Shown here piece by piece: positions 49,411 to 58,194 of a DNA stretch of 64,000 nucleotides. Each line of letters opens with the position of its first letter. The first letter of the stretch is position 1. Made by a program: the position numbers and the translations under genes. Source of the stretch: Kribbella aluminosa (GTDB lineage: Bacteria > Actinomycetota > Actinomycetes > Propionibacteriales > Kribbellaceae); the NCBI RefSeq assembly GCF_017876295.1, contig NZ_JAGINT010000002.1, forward strand, positions 1,612,001 to 1,676,000, written 5' to 3'. The notes beneath the pieces were generated by a model. It was not told where the DNA came from. It made no database searches and saw only the letters and a list, made by a program, of their open reading frames with translations.

Positions 49411-50730
49411 TCAGGCGGGCCGCACGTTGTGGTTGCCGGCGAAAACGTTTTCGGAATCGTACTGGCGTTTGATTTCCGCGAGCCGCCGGTACGTCGCGGC
49501 CGGGTAGACGTCGGTGACGTCGTCGTCGGACAGGAAGTTCGCGTACGCGCCGTCGACGTGCGGGCTCAGGGTTTCCCACAGCTGTTCGCGGGCCGGCCGG
49601 GTCGCCTCGATCACCGGCGGCGGACCGACCGTGGTCGCGATGAACATCAGCTCCGCCTGCCGGTGCGCGTACGCCGTCGCGTCGCCGGCGACCTGCGCGA
49701 CCGCGCCGCCGAGGCTGCGGACCGCGATGATCGGCGCACCCTGCGACGTTCCGGCTGCGGCGAGGATCCGCAGTACCTCGGGTACCGAATCCTTGTCGAC
49801 AAAGGCACTTCGGGTCACCAGCTGGATCCCCGGCGGCGGTACGGCGCCGTCCACCAGCACCTCGGCGTACGGCGTCAGCGCGACGTCGTCGGTGAGCAGT
49901 GTGCCGAGGTCGCGGATCGGGTCGATCGCCTCCGTGGCGAGCTCCGGGTCGTCACCGTCGTACGCGACCTGGATCTCCAGCGGCGCCTCGGGACCACCGA
50001 GGAACGGATTCGCGAACGCGGCGATCGAGGTCAGCTCGGCCGGCGCCGTCCGCAGGTACTCCGCCCAGCGCGGCAGCACCTCGGCGATCTCGTGCGCCGG
50101 AAACGTCAGTTTCCCGAAGTGGATGTCGGTCGTCGGATGCGCCGCGAACTCGAACGCGGTCACGATCCCGAAGTTCCCGCCGCCACCGCGGACCGCCCAG
50201 AACAGCTCGGCGTTCTCGTCCGCCGACGCCCGCACGACCTCGCCCGCAGCGGTCACCAGCTCCACCGCGACCAGGCTGTCCAGCGCGAGACCGTACTTGC
50301 GGACCTTCCACCCGATCCCGCCGCTGAGCGTCAGCCCGCCGACGCCGACGCTCTTCGTGTCACCCGACGAGATCGCCAGGTTGTGCGGCGCCAGTGCGGC
50401 CGCGACCTGCCCCCAGGTGGCGCCGCCGCCGATCCGCACCACGTGCTTGTCCTTGTCGACGACGTCGATCCCGGCCAGGCCGGACAGGTCGATGACCACC
50501 CCACCGTCGTTCGTCCCGAACCCCGGGAACGCGTGCCCGCCGCCCCGCACGGCGAGCGGCAGCCCGCTGTCCACGGCGTACCGGACGGCCTTCTGTACGT
50601 CGTCGACGCTCACCGGCCGGAGTACGTACGCCGGGCTGCCGGCGACCAGCACGGTCCGGCTCGCCGCGGTGTACTCCGGGTCCTGCGGCCCGACGATCTG
50701 CCCACCAAATCCTTCGACCACTGCAGTCAT
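49411..50730 (-). CDS. FAD-linked oxidase, berberine-bridge-enzyme type
   Basis: 439 aa PCMH-fold oxidoreductase. R-G-G-G-H-A-F-P-G carries the predicted FAD-linking His66; G-G-L-T-L-S-G-G-I-G-W is the second FAD loop and has no cysteine, so only the single histidyl link is expected. The BBE C-terminal motif Y-D-S-E-N-V-F-A-G-N-H-N is complete. No signal peptide. Often oxidises sugars or specialised metabolites; the substrate is unknown. Confidence 0.88.
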   Translation of the reverse strand: MTAVVEGFGGQIVGPQDPEYTAASRTVLVAGSPAYVLRPVSVDDVQKAVRYAVDSGLPLAVRGGGHAFPGFGTNDGGVVIDLSGLAGIDVVDKDKHVVRIGGGATWGQVAAALAPHNLAISSGDTKSVGVGGLTLSGGIGWKVRKYGLALDSLVAVELVTAAGEVVRASADENAELFWAVRGGGGNFGIVTAFEFAAHPTTDIHFGKLTFPAHEIAEVLPRWAEYLRTAPAELTSIAAFANPFLGGPEAPLEIQVAYDGDDPELATEAIDPIRDLGTLLTDDVALTPYAEVLVDGAVPPPGIQLVTRSAFVDKDSVPEVLRILAAAGTSQGAPIIAVRSLGGAVAQVAGDATAYAHRQAELMFIATTVGPPPVIEATRPAREQLWETLSPHVDGAYANFLSDDDVTDVYPAATYRRLAEIKRQYDSENVFAGNHNVRPA

Positions 50731-50824
50731 GACGTTCCTTCGCGTTTGCCCTCATCGAACAAACACCTGACGTCCGCCGGCTGAGCGATGTGACGTGAAC
50801 AACCCCACATCACACAACGCGGTG

Positions 50825-51199
50825 CTATTTCGTCTGAGCGTCGGACTTCTGGGCGAACGCGCACCGCCAGCCGGCCTGGGTCGGAACCCAGACCTGGCTG
50901 ATCCACTCGTCCGCGGAGTACGGCGTACCGGCCCAGGTACCTGTGCTCGTCTTGCGTGCCGTGACGACGACCGCGTCACCGGCGCGCGCCACGCTCTCGC
51001 CGCCGACGACCTGCATGCTGTGGTGGGCGAGGCGCCCGTCCGCGATCCAGCTGACGATCTCAGCCTTGGTCACAGGTCCGGTCGAACTGACGTACACCCA
51101 GTCGTCCGTCATGAATGCGCCGACCTGCTGGGCGTCGTTGCCGACGACGATCCGATCCCACTCGGCCGCAACCGCGCGCACCTGCTCCTCGATCGTCAT
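50825..51199 (-). CDS. NTF2-like (DUF4440/SnoaL) protein
   Basis: 124 aa cone-shaped alpha+beta fold: I-E-E-Q-V-R-A-V-A-A-E-W-D-R-I, F-M-T-D-D-W-V-Y-V-S-S-T-G, and a final W-R-C-A-F-A-Q. Such proteins act as small isomerases or have no known role. ATG 51199. Confidence 0.82.
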   Translation of the reverse strand: MTIEEQVRAVAAEWDRIVVGNDAQQVGAFMTDDWVYVSSTGPVTKAEIVSWIADGRLAHHSMQVVGGESVARAGDAVVVTARKTSTGTWAGTPYSADEWISQVWVPTQAGWRCAFAQKSDAQTK

Positions 51200-51311
51200 C
51201 CACCTATCGTGACAGGCCGCGCACGTGAACCATCCCATGCGTCACCAGTGACCGTGGACACTGACGTGATGTTCTTCCGGTTCGCGGTCGTGTGAGGCGA
51301 TCGACGCTGAC

Positions 51312-51602
51312 GTGTGGGTACAACTGGCCGTTCGTGAGTACGCCGGACGGGCCGGCCGTGGTCGATACCGGGCTGGGGTGAGCTTCCTCGGGTACGGCGA
51401 GTACGTCGAGCCGCTGGTCGGGCAACTCGATGCCGGGATGTCCGCAGCCGGCCTTCACGCGCGGAGTTGGCCGCCGTCGTTGTTCACGCACCTGGAACGC
51501 GCCGCCGACGACCAACTCCTCGTCCACCACTTGCCGTTGCCCGGTCTTGGCCACGTCCAACGCCAGGGGGCGACCGTCACCTGGCACCCCGTCCCCGTCT
51601 GA
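51312..51602 (+). CDS. Small hypothetical protein
   Basis: 96 codons from GTG 51312 with steady G/C third positions and a plausible sequence (F-L-G-Y-G-E-Y-V-E-P-L-V-G), but no recognised domain. It might be a remnant; no partner is evident. Confidence 0.4.
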   Translation: MWVQLAVREYAGRAGRGRYRAGVSFLGYGEYVEPLVGQLDAGMSAAGLHARSWPPSLFTHLERAADDQLLVHHLPLPGLGHVQRQGATVTWHPVPV

Positions 51603-51908
51603 CCGGCCCTGCGGCAATGCTGGTTCAGGTAAGCCTCGATCCGTGGACCGCAGTACTGTGCCGCTGCCTTCAGTGGCACGGCTTCGCCTGCAGTGAACCC
51701 CTGAGATAGCGGCGGTTCGGGCGGTGTCGGCAGGTCGTCATTCCGGCGGCGGGAAAGACCGGGACGGGTGTTGTGTGGTGACTGACGACAAGGCCCGGGG
51801 TCTCTGAACAAGCAATGGCCTGTTCACAGACACCGCGGGGTGTTCAACATCCCGAGACAGGGCGGTGCGCCGAACGATAGGCGCGCATCACCCCGTGGGC
51901 GGTCGAAT
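51603..51908. other. Intergenic, 306 bases, possible gene debris
   Basis: No confident gene. A minus-strand frame (about 51600-51760) reads P-L-S-Q-G-F-T-A-G-E-A-V-P-L-K-A-A-A-Q-Y-C-G-P-R and has some protein-like character but neither start nor known family. Toward 51820-51905 small GC-rich hairpins may end the dehydrogenase transcript. Confidence 0.35.
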
Positions 51909-54900
51909 TTAGGGCAGCACCCACCTCTGGTTCAGTCCGTTGTTACACGTGTAGACGATCAGCTTCGTACCGTTCGCTGACGATGCGCCGGTGGCATCCA
52001 GGCACATCCCGGACGCGGCGTTCATCAACGCACCGCTGACTTGCGGGATCCACCGTTGGCCGGTCGACCCGTCGCAGGTCCACAGCACGGCGGGCGTGCG
52101 CAGCGTCGTACCGCCGGCCGACAGGCACTTGCCCATCGTGCGGATCGTCCCGTCGTCGGTCGACGGGGTCCACTGCTGGTTCACGGCGCCCTTACATGTG
52201 TAGAGCGTCGTCGGCGTACCGTCCGCCGTCAGCGCCTGGTACACGTCGATGCACTGCCCCGCGATCCCGACCGCCGGCCCGGTGTCCTGGAACACCCCGA
52301 ACTCCCAGAGCGAGTAGTAGCTCCCGGCAACGGCCCGCTTCGTCGCCACGATCCGCACGTACCGCGCGGAGATCGGCGGGAACGTCACGTTCTCCGTCCC
52401 GCCGGCTCCGCTGACCGTTGACGAAACCGTTTTCCATGAACGCCCGCTGCCCGACACCTGGATCTGGTACGCCTTCGCGTACGCCGTCGACAGCCAGTTC
52501 AGCAGCACCCGGTCGACCACCTGCGCCGAGCCGAGATCGACCTGGTACCACTGCGGATCGGCCCGCGCGCTCGACCACGCCGTACCCATCGAGCCGTCGA
52601 CGGCCTTCGACGCCTCGCGTCCCGCGAGATAGGTGCTCGAGGCAAGGGCCGGTCGCCGGAGCGCCAGGTTCCGCTTCGCGCCGTACATCGCCGTGTACGT
52701 CGCGACGCGCTCCGGAGCCACCAGGTTGTGGTCGCGAGCCCCGCCGTCCGTCCACGCCCCGAACCGGTACACCTGGTTCGCCAGCCGCTGCAGCGGATCC
52801 GCCGACACCGACACGCTCGACCCGACGATCGTCGTCCCGGTCAACGGACTCTTCCCGCTCGTGTTCCCGAACGCGACCGGCATCCCGGGCGGCCAGGAGT
52901 TGAACGTCAGACCGACCGTCTTCGGATCCAGCCGCACGCTCTTCGTGTCGGTCAGACCTCCGTCGTCGGTCGCCGTCAGCTTCAGTTCGAGGTACGACGG
53001 ATACTCGTGATCCGGCGCCACGAACGAACCACTCGCGCCGGTCATCGACGTGATCGTGTGCGTATGGCAGTCGCTCGGGCAGTGATGCATGATCAACGTC
53101 CAGGTCAGTGCCGACCCCGGCAGCGTGCCCTGCTCGGGATCCGTCGCGGACCCGGAGAAGTTGATGGTGTCACCAACCTTCCAGGTGGTCGCCGGACCGG
53201 GCGACGTGATCAGCGCGGTCGGTGCCGTGTTCGCCACGTTGATCTGCGTGGACGTGGTGGTCGACGTCTTCCCGTCCGACACCCGCAACCGCACGGTCAC
53301 CGTCCCCGCGGTCGTGTACGTGTGCTGCACGGTCGCCGCCGTCGAGTCGTCGTACAGCCCGTCGCCGTTCAGGTCCCACGCGTAGGTGAGCGGATCGCCG
53401 TCGGCGTCGTTCGACGCGGTCCCGTCGAAGGTCACGGTCAGCGGTGTCGGCCCGCTCGCCGGATCGGCGTGGATGATCGCCGTCGGCGGGTTGTTCGTCC
53501 CGTTGTACACGTACCGCAGGATCCGGCCGTTGTCGTAGTCCACCGTGAACAGGTCGCCGCCCGGCCCGGTCTGCAGCCGCGTCGCGCCGTACCCCGACGC
53601 GAACAGCTGGATGTTCGCGGGATCCGGGAGACCGTTGCTGCCGGCCATCATCGCCCACGTGCACTTGCGGCTGTAGTCGGTGAAGAACAGCGCGCCGTTG
53701 TACTGCACGGGGTAGTTTCCGCCTTTGTAGAAGGACATTCCGGAGATCGACGAGCTGCCGGAGGAGCAGGTTCCGGCGATCTTGTCGCTGTGGTTGTAGG
53801 CGTAGTACGGCGGAGTCACGGCGGATGGGCCGGCGGCGTACAGGTTCTGGCAGATGTTGAGGTTTGCCTTGGCGAACGCGGGTTGCGGCGCGGCTCCTTC
53901 GTAGCACGGCCAACCGAAGTTCGTGACGCCCGCCTTAGGGTCGGCGATGCGGTCGATCTCCTCCCAGGTCGAGGCCCCGACGTCGCCGATCCACAGTTCG
54001 TTCGTCCCGGGCCGGAAGGTGAACCGCATCGGATTCCGCAGACCTTCGGCCACGATCCGGCGCGCGTTCAGGTCGGTGCTGCTGGTCAGCGGGTTGCCCG
54101 GCGCGGCCTGCCCGGTGTCCGGGTCGATGCGGATGATCGAGCCGTCCAGCGTCACCGGATCGCCCGGAGTCCGCAGGTCCTGCGCCCGCAGCGAGCCACC
54201 TTCGGCGGTCGGCGCCGAGAGCTTGGTACCGACCGCGGCCGGGCCGTCGCCGCACGGGTTGTCCGGCGAGAGGTCGGTCGGCGGACTCGTCGTCTGCCCG
54301 TAGTCGATGTAGTTGAAGCTCCCGCTTTCGCCGCCCCCGGCGTACAGCATCCCGTCCGGTCCGAACTCGATCGAGCCGATCGAATGACTCGGGAACACCT
54401 GGCACCAGTCCTCGACGAGTACCTGCTCCGCGCCGTTTCCGTTGATCACCGAGAGCCGGGCACTGGCCAGGCAGCCGCGAGCCGTCGGCCCGGGCGGCGT
54501 CGGGCACGGGTCCGCGTCGGTGTTCGGCGTACCCCACTTCGGCGTCGGGCCGCCGATCAGCCCGTCGTGCGTGTACAGCACGTAGATGCGCGGATCCGTG
54601 GGGAAGTTGGGATGCAGCGCGATCCCGAGCAGCCCGCGGTCCCAGTAGTTGTAGACCTCGGTGCGCAGGTCGGCGTACACCTTCGGGTTCGGGTCGTCGA
54701 GCGAGCTGAAGACCTTGATCAGCCCGCTCTTCTCGGCCACGAACACCCGGCCGTCCGGCGAGAACGCGACGTTCGTCGGGCTCGTCAGGCCGCTGAACAC
54801 GACCTGCTCACTGAAACCGGACGGCGTGACCGCGGCGCGTGCCGGCGCGATCACGGCAAGCGGCAGCAGCAGTACGAGACACACAGTGGACAGCGCACAG

Positions 54901-54926
54901 CGCAGCCACCAGGCAGATTTCCTCAC
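51909..54926 (-). CDS. Secreted multi-domain sugar dehydrogenase-like lectin protein
   Basis: 1005 aa, Sec signal (residues 1-31). Domains in order: a glucose/sorbosone-dehydrogenase beta-propeller of the PQQ type (about 36-475: F-S-P-D-G-R-V-F-V-A-E-K, R-G-L-L-G-I-A-L-H-P-N-F, E-G-L-R-N-P-M-R-F-T-F); a PKD domain (about 485-570); a second Ig/PKD-like part (about 570-740); an F5/8 type C domain (about 750-880); and a ricin-type beta-trefoil (about 885-1005) with the Q-x-W repeats N-Q-Q-W, G-Q-R-W and N-Q-R-W. Likely oxidises polysaccharide ends or sugars while bound to glycans outside the cell. Confidence 0.9.
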   Translation of the reverse strand: MRKSAWWLRCALSTVCLVLLLPLAVIAPARAAVTPSGFSEQVVFSGLTSPTNVAFSPDGRVFVAEKSGLIKVFSSLDDPNPKVYADLRTEVYNYWDRGLLGIALHPNFPTDPRIYVLYTHDGLIGGPTPKWGTPNTDADPCPTPPGPTARGCLASARLSVINGNGAEQVLVEDWCQVFPSHSIGSIEFGPDGMLYAGGGESGSFNYIDYGQTTSPPTDLSPDNPCGDGPAAVGTKLSAPTAEGGSLRAQDLRTPGDPVTLDGSIIRIDPDTGQAAPGNPLTSSTDLNARRIVAEGLRNPMRFTFRPGTNELWIGDVGASTWEEIDRIADPKAGVTNFGWPCYEGAAPQPAFAKANLNICQNLYAAGPSAVTPPYYAYNHSDKIAGTCSSGSSSISGMSFYKGGNYPVQYNGALFFTDYSRKCTWAMMAGSNGLPDPANIQLFASGYGATRLQTGPGGDLFTVDYDNGRILRYVYNGTNNPPTAIIHADPASGPTPLTVTFDGTASNDADGDPLTYAWDLNGDGLYDDSTAATVQHTYTTAGTVTVRLRVSDGKTSTTTSTQINVANTAPTALITSPGPATTWKVGDTINFSGSATDPEQGTLPGSALTWTLIMHHCPSDCHTHTITSMTGASGSFVAPDHEYPSYLELKLTATDDGGLTDTKSVRLDPKTVGLTFNSWPPGMPVAFGNTSGKSPLTGTTIVGSSVSVSADPLQRLANQVYRFGAWTDGGARDHNLVAPERVATYTAMYGAKRNLALRRPALASSTYLAGREASKAVDGSMGTAWSSARADPQWYQVDLGSAQVVDRVLLNWLSTAYAKAYQIQVSGSGRSWKTVSSTVSGAGGTENVTFPPISARYVRIVATKRAVAGSYYSLWEFGVFQDTGPAVGIAGQCIDVYQALTADGTPTTLYTCKGAVNQQWTPSTDDGTIRTMGKCLSAGGTTLRTPAVLWTCDGSTGQRWIPQVSGALMNAASGMCLDATGASSANGTKLIVYTCNNGLNQRWVLP

Positions 54927-55096
54927 GAAGCCCCCAGGCCCGAAATCCGGCGCCTGCCCTCACAGCCCCCTGCAGGCACTCGAATTGGGCGTCAGGATGA
55001 CTTGCTGTCTCGGCCCGGCGCAAGGCCCGGCAGGCATTCGTTTCAAACACTCCACCGGTCGGTCACTGCGCCGGTCGGACCGGGCACACTGGGGTG

Positions 55097-55984
55097 ATGA
55101 AACGCAGCATCCGGGAGTTGCCGACCGGTCCGGGCGTCTACCGTTTCCGCGACGACGCCGGGAAGGTGCTGTACATCGGCCGGGCCCGTAATCTGCGGCG
55201 GCGCGTGCGGTCGTACTGGGTGAACCTCGGCGACCGTCCGCACCTTTCCCGGATGGTACGGCGGATCGCCCGGGTGGAAGGGGTCTGGTGCGACTCGGAG
55301 CATGAGGCGGCCTGGCTCGAGCGGAATCTGCTGGAGCATTCGAAGCCGCGCTGGAACCGGACCGAGGGCGGCGCCGAGGTGGTCGGGTACATCCGGCTCG
55401 GTGACGGTGCCCGGCCGGGGTTGCGGTTCGAGCACACGGTCAGCGGTACGGCGGCGCACTTCGGGCCGTACCTCGGTGGGTTGCGGATCCGGCAGGCGAT
55501 CTCCGGGCTGCATCGCGTGCTGCCGTTGCAGTACACGGTGGAGGGGGGCGGGTCGGCCGAGGAGTTCGGACGGCTGTTCGGGATCGGGCCGGGGGATCGG
55601 GAGGCGTTGGTCCGTACGGCGATCGCCGTACTGGAGCGGGATGCGGCCGCTGTGGAGGCGTTGCGCTGCGAGTTGGTACGGCGGCGGGACCGGGCGGCGG
55701 GGGAGTTGCGGTACGAGTTCGCCGCGAAGGTGCAGGGGGAGATCGAGGCGCTCGACTGGATCGTTGCCGAGCAGAAGGTGGCGTGGCTGGAGCCGCGGGA
55801 TGCGGACGTGTACGGCTGGGCCGATGGGGTGCTGGTGCGGTTCGAGCTGCGGGCCGGGCGGATGTGTACGTGGACACAGCGGGCGTGCGGTGCGGCGGCT
55901 GCGCGGGTCCGGGTGGCGTCGACGCCGGAGTTGTGGCGGACCTTCGCGCAGCGCAACGCGGAGCTGGCGGCTCGCCTGCGCTGA
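55097..55984 (+). CDS. Short UvrC-like GIY-YIG nuclease
   Basis: About 295 aa. GIY-YIG domain at residues 10-90: G-V-Y-R-F-R-D, L-Y-I-G-R-A-R-N-L-R-R-R-V, the S-E-H-E-A-A-W-L-E-R-N-L-L metal glutamate helix and the closing K-P-R-W-N. Then a UvrC-type middle region including a UvrBC-like helix, but it stops before the RNase H-like endonuclease and HhH domains of full UvrC (over 600 aa). So it resembles Cho-type or mini-UvrC proteins able to make one incision. GTG 55094 is an alternative start. Confidence 0.82.
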   Translation: MKRSIRELPTGPGVYRFRDDAGKVLYIGRARNLRRRVRSYWVNLGDRPHLSRMVRRIARVEGVWCDSEHEAAWLERNLLEHSKPRWNRTEGGAEVVGYIRLGDGARPGLRFEHTVSGTAAHFGPYLGGLRIRQAISGLHRVLPLQYTVEGGGSAEEFGRLFGIGPGDREALVRTAIAVLERDAAAVEALRCELVRRRDRAAGELRYEFAAKVQGEIEALDWIVAEQKVAWLEPRDADVYGWADGVLVRFELRAGRMCTWTQRACGAAAARVRVASTPELWRTFAQRNAELAARLR

Positions 55985-56009
55985 CTTCCTGGTTACCTAG
56001 CATGTGCGT

Positions 56010-56753
56010 ATGACACAGCCCCCGGTGCCGCCCAACGAGCCGCCGTACCAGCCAGGCCCACCACCTGGCCCACCACCAGGGCAACCGCAGTACCAGCCGG
56101 GGCAGCCGCCGTACCCGCCGGGGCAGCCGCCGAACCAGTCCTTCCAGCCCGGGCCGATGTTTGAGCCGGGGCCGGGCTATCAAGGGCCGCCGAGGCGGTC
56201 GCGGGGGCCGTTGCTGATCGTCGGCGGTCTGGTGCTGTTGCTGGTCCTGCTCCTCGGCGTCGGTGCGCTCCTGTTCGTGACGCGCAGCAGCGACGGCAAG
56301 CCGGCCGCGAAGGAGTCCCCGGCCGTCAACACCAAGCCGTCCGACCCGAAGGCCGTCGAGTTCCGCCGCGTACTCGCCAAGAAGCCCGGCACCTGCCCGA
56401 GCCCGGCACCCGACGGTACGGCGTGTGACGACAAGGGCATCGTCTACACGGTCGGCAAGGTCGAGCTCGACGGCAGCCACGTGTCCGAGGTGAAGACCGG
56501 CTACAACACCGGCGGCAGCACGTACTGGTACGTGAGCCTCGACCTCGACCCCGAGGGCACGAAGCTCTTCGGCCAGCTGACGGCAAGCCTCGCCAAACAG
56601 GTCCCGCCCGCGAACCAGCTCGCGGTCCTCGTCCACGGCCAGGTCGTCACCGCACCGACGGTCCAGTCCGCGATCTCCGGCAGCAAGATCCAGATCTCCG
56701 GCAACTACACCCGCGAGACCGCCGAGGCTCTCGCCAAGAAGATCACTGGCTAG
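56010..56753 (+). CDS. Membrane-anchored SecD-P1-head-like protein
   Basis: 247 aa. A Pro/Gly/Gln-rich cytoplasmic tail (residues 1-65, Q-P-P-Y-P-P-G repeats), one membrane span (about 70-92) and an extracellular domain that matches the head subdomain of SecD P1: Y-V-S-L-D-L-D-P-E-G-T-K-L-F, L-A-V-L-V-H-G-Q-V-V-T-A-P-T-V and I-S-G-N-Y-T-R-E-T-A-E. It is not a SecD itself. Function unknown. Confidence 0.8.
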   Translation: MTQPPVPPNEPPYQPGPPPGPPPGQPQYQPGQPPYPPGQPPNQSFQPGPMFEPGPGYQGPPRRSRGPLLIVGGLVLLLVLLLGVGALLFVTRSSDGKPAAKESPAVNTKPSDPKAVEFRRVLAKKPGTCPSPAPDGTACDDKGIVYTVGKVELDGSHVSEVKTGYNTGGSTYWYVSLDLDPEGTKLFGQLTASLAKQVPPANQLAVLVHGQVVTAPTVQSAISGSKIQISGNYTRETAEALAKKITG

Positions 56754-57511
56754 TGTCCCGCAAGCGGGACACCAGGCCGGTTGGTGACCTCGAAGGCGAC
56801 GATCGCGGCGGCGACCGCGACGTTCAGCGACTCGACGCCGGCGTGCAGCGGGATCTGCAGGTCGGAATCGGTGGAAACCGTGATTCCGTTCGTTTCCCCG
56901 CCGAGCACGTAGACCGCGCGCGGCGCGAGACCGGTCCGGAACAGCGAGTCCTGCGAGCGGGCCGACAACCCGTACACGTGGTACCCGGCCGTCCGGAGCA
57001 GGTCGACCGCGGCCTTGGCGGTCGACGTGTTCACGATCGGCGCCTGGAACGCGACACCGGCCGAGGCCTTGATGACCAGCGGCCCGACGTGCGGCGTACC
57101 GGCCCGGGGCAGGATCACGCCGTCGAACCCGGCGCCGGTCGCGGTCCGCAGGATCATCCCGACGTTCCCCGGGTTGGTCACGCCGTCGAGCAGGAAAACG
57201 TTGGTCGGCCGTTTTCCGCGGTCCCGGACGAACTCCTCCAGCGGCGTCATCCGCGGCGCGTTCACGTCCGCGACCACGCCCTGGTCGTGCTTGCCGTTCC
57301 CGGCCAGCCACTTCACCCGGCTGGCCGTCGCGCGCTCGACCGGCGTCCCGTCCTGCTCCGCGGCCCGGAGGATCTCCTCCATCGAGTGGCCGGTCGCGTT
57401 GTCCGCGAGCACGACCTTCGCCACCGACAGCTTCGGATCGTGCAGCGCCTCCAGCACCGGCTTCCGGCCGTAGACGGTGATCCACTTGTCGCGCGGCGAT
57501 TTCTTGTCCAC
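56750..57511 (-). CDS. TrmH/SpoU-family RNA 2'-O-methyltransferase
   Basis: 253 aa SPOUT enzyme. Short N-terminal substrate-binding domain, then motif 1 N-P-G-N-V-G-M-I-L-R-T-A, motif 2 L-G-G-E-T-N-G-I and motif 3 I-P-L-H-A-G-V-E-S-L-N-V-A-V-A. Expected to methylate a ribose in rRNA or tRNA using SAM. Its stop overlaps that of the convergent gene (shared CTAG). Confidence 0.92.
   Translation of the reverse strand: MDKKSPRDKWITVYGRKPVLEALHDPKLSVAKVVLADNATGHSMEEILRAAEQDGTPVERATASRVKWLAGNGKHDQGVVADVNAPRMTPLEEFVRDRGKRPTNVFLLDGVTNPGNVGMILRTATGAGFDGVILPRAGTPHVGPLVIKASAGVAFQAPIVNTSTAKAAVDLLRTAGYHVYGLSARSQDSLFRTGLAPRAVYVLGGETNGITVSTDSDLQIPLHAGVESLNVAVAAAIVAFEVTNRPGVPLAGH
56754..56771. terminator. 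Hairpin at overlapping gene ends
   Basis: TGTCCCGC-AA-GCGGGACA, a perfect 8-bp stem directly after the plus-strand stop and within the last codons of the TrmH-type gene. May terminate the plus-strand transcript. Confidence 0.5.
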
Positions 57512-57526
57512 CCGCTTAGCCTAGTG

Positions 57527-57823
57527 CTAGGCGTTCAGCGGGTTCGTTGCCTTCCCGTCCAGCCAGAGCAGGTTGCTCGGGTCGGAGTGCGCGCCGTCGG
57601 TGCCGACGTGCTTGTCGCTGATCTGCGCGCCGTTCTTGATCACGTGTACCAGCGCCATCCCGTGCCCGCGGCCGAGTTCGTAGTCCGCCTTGAGCCAGTC
57701 CAGGATCGTCCCGGTCTTGACGTCCACGGCGCCGTACCCACGGCTGGTGGCCTCGTCGACCAGCTCCCGCGGGGTCTTGCCGGTCTTCTCCTCGATCTTG
57801 TCCAAGTACGCCTGGAACGACAT
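57527..57823 (-). CDS. DUF4287 protein
   Basis: 98 aa. M-S-F-Q-A-Y-L-D-K-I-E-E-K-T-G-K-T-P and W-L-K-A-D-Y-E-L-G-R-G-H-G-M-A-L-V-H are typical of the DUF4287 family of small actinobacterial proteins; function unknown. ATG 57823 with AGGAGG upstream. Confidence 0.85.
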   Translation of the reverse strand: MSFQAYLDKIEEKTGKTPRELVDEATSRGYGAVDVKTGTILDWLKADYELGRGHGMALVHVIKNGAQISDKHVGTDGAHSDPSNLLWLDGKATNPLNA

Positions 57824-58130
57824 CGTTTTCCTCCTGTGTGGTCGTCGTACATCCCTGCGTCGAGCGACCCCGCCGGAAATCGACACCATCGATCAGGAAC
57901 TTTCCGCCCCGCTGCAACGAGAACCCGGCGACGTACCCCGACGATCGCGGTATGCGTTGCGAGCAGGCGGTGGACGGGGACGCCGCCGAGCTGGACCAGG
58001 TTCCAGCAATCGCGTCCACGCCTCGATCCCGGCCGACGACCGGCGCCACGTCGAGGATCAGCGTCGCCGCGCCGCAGCAGCACCTCGCGGTACGGGTGGT
58101 GACCGGCCGGACGCCTCCTACCCGCTGGTG
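57824..58130. other. Intergenic, 307 bases, no clear gene
   Basis: A plus-strand frame around 57955-58134 shows some codon bias but no domain and no start with a ribosome site. I treat it as non-coding or debris. Confidence 0.4.
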
Positions 58131-58162
58131 GTGATCATCCCGACCACGGTTCGGATGATCAC
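58131..58162 (+). promoter_or_regulatory. Near-perfect 32-bp dyad before the MFS gene
   Basis: GTGATCATCC (58131-58140) and GGATGATCAC (58153-58162) are perfect 10-bp partners; the inner ACC-AC-GGT extends the symmetry. It ends 32 bases before the ATG, with a TACAGT -10-like block (58183-58188) after it. Operator (GntR/FCD-like half-sites) is favoured over terminator. Confidence 0.6.
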
Positions 58163-58194
58163 GTTCCTGGTCACGGCTGGACTACAGTTCGCCC

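Noticed and set aside
55097..55984. Annotation as full UvrC
   Set aside because: About 295 residues only; the RNase H-like and helix-hairpin-helix domains are absent with no sign of a frameshift extension.
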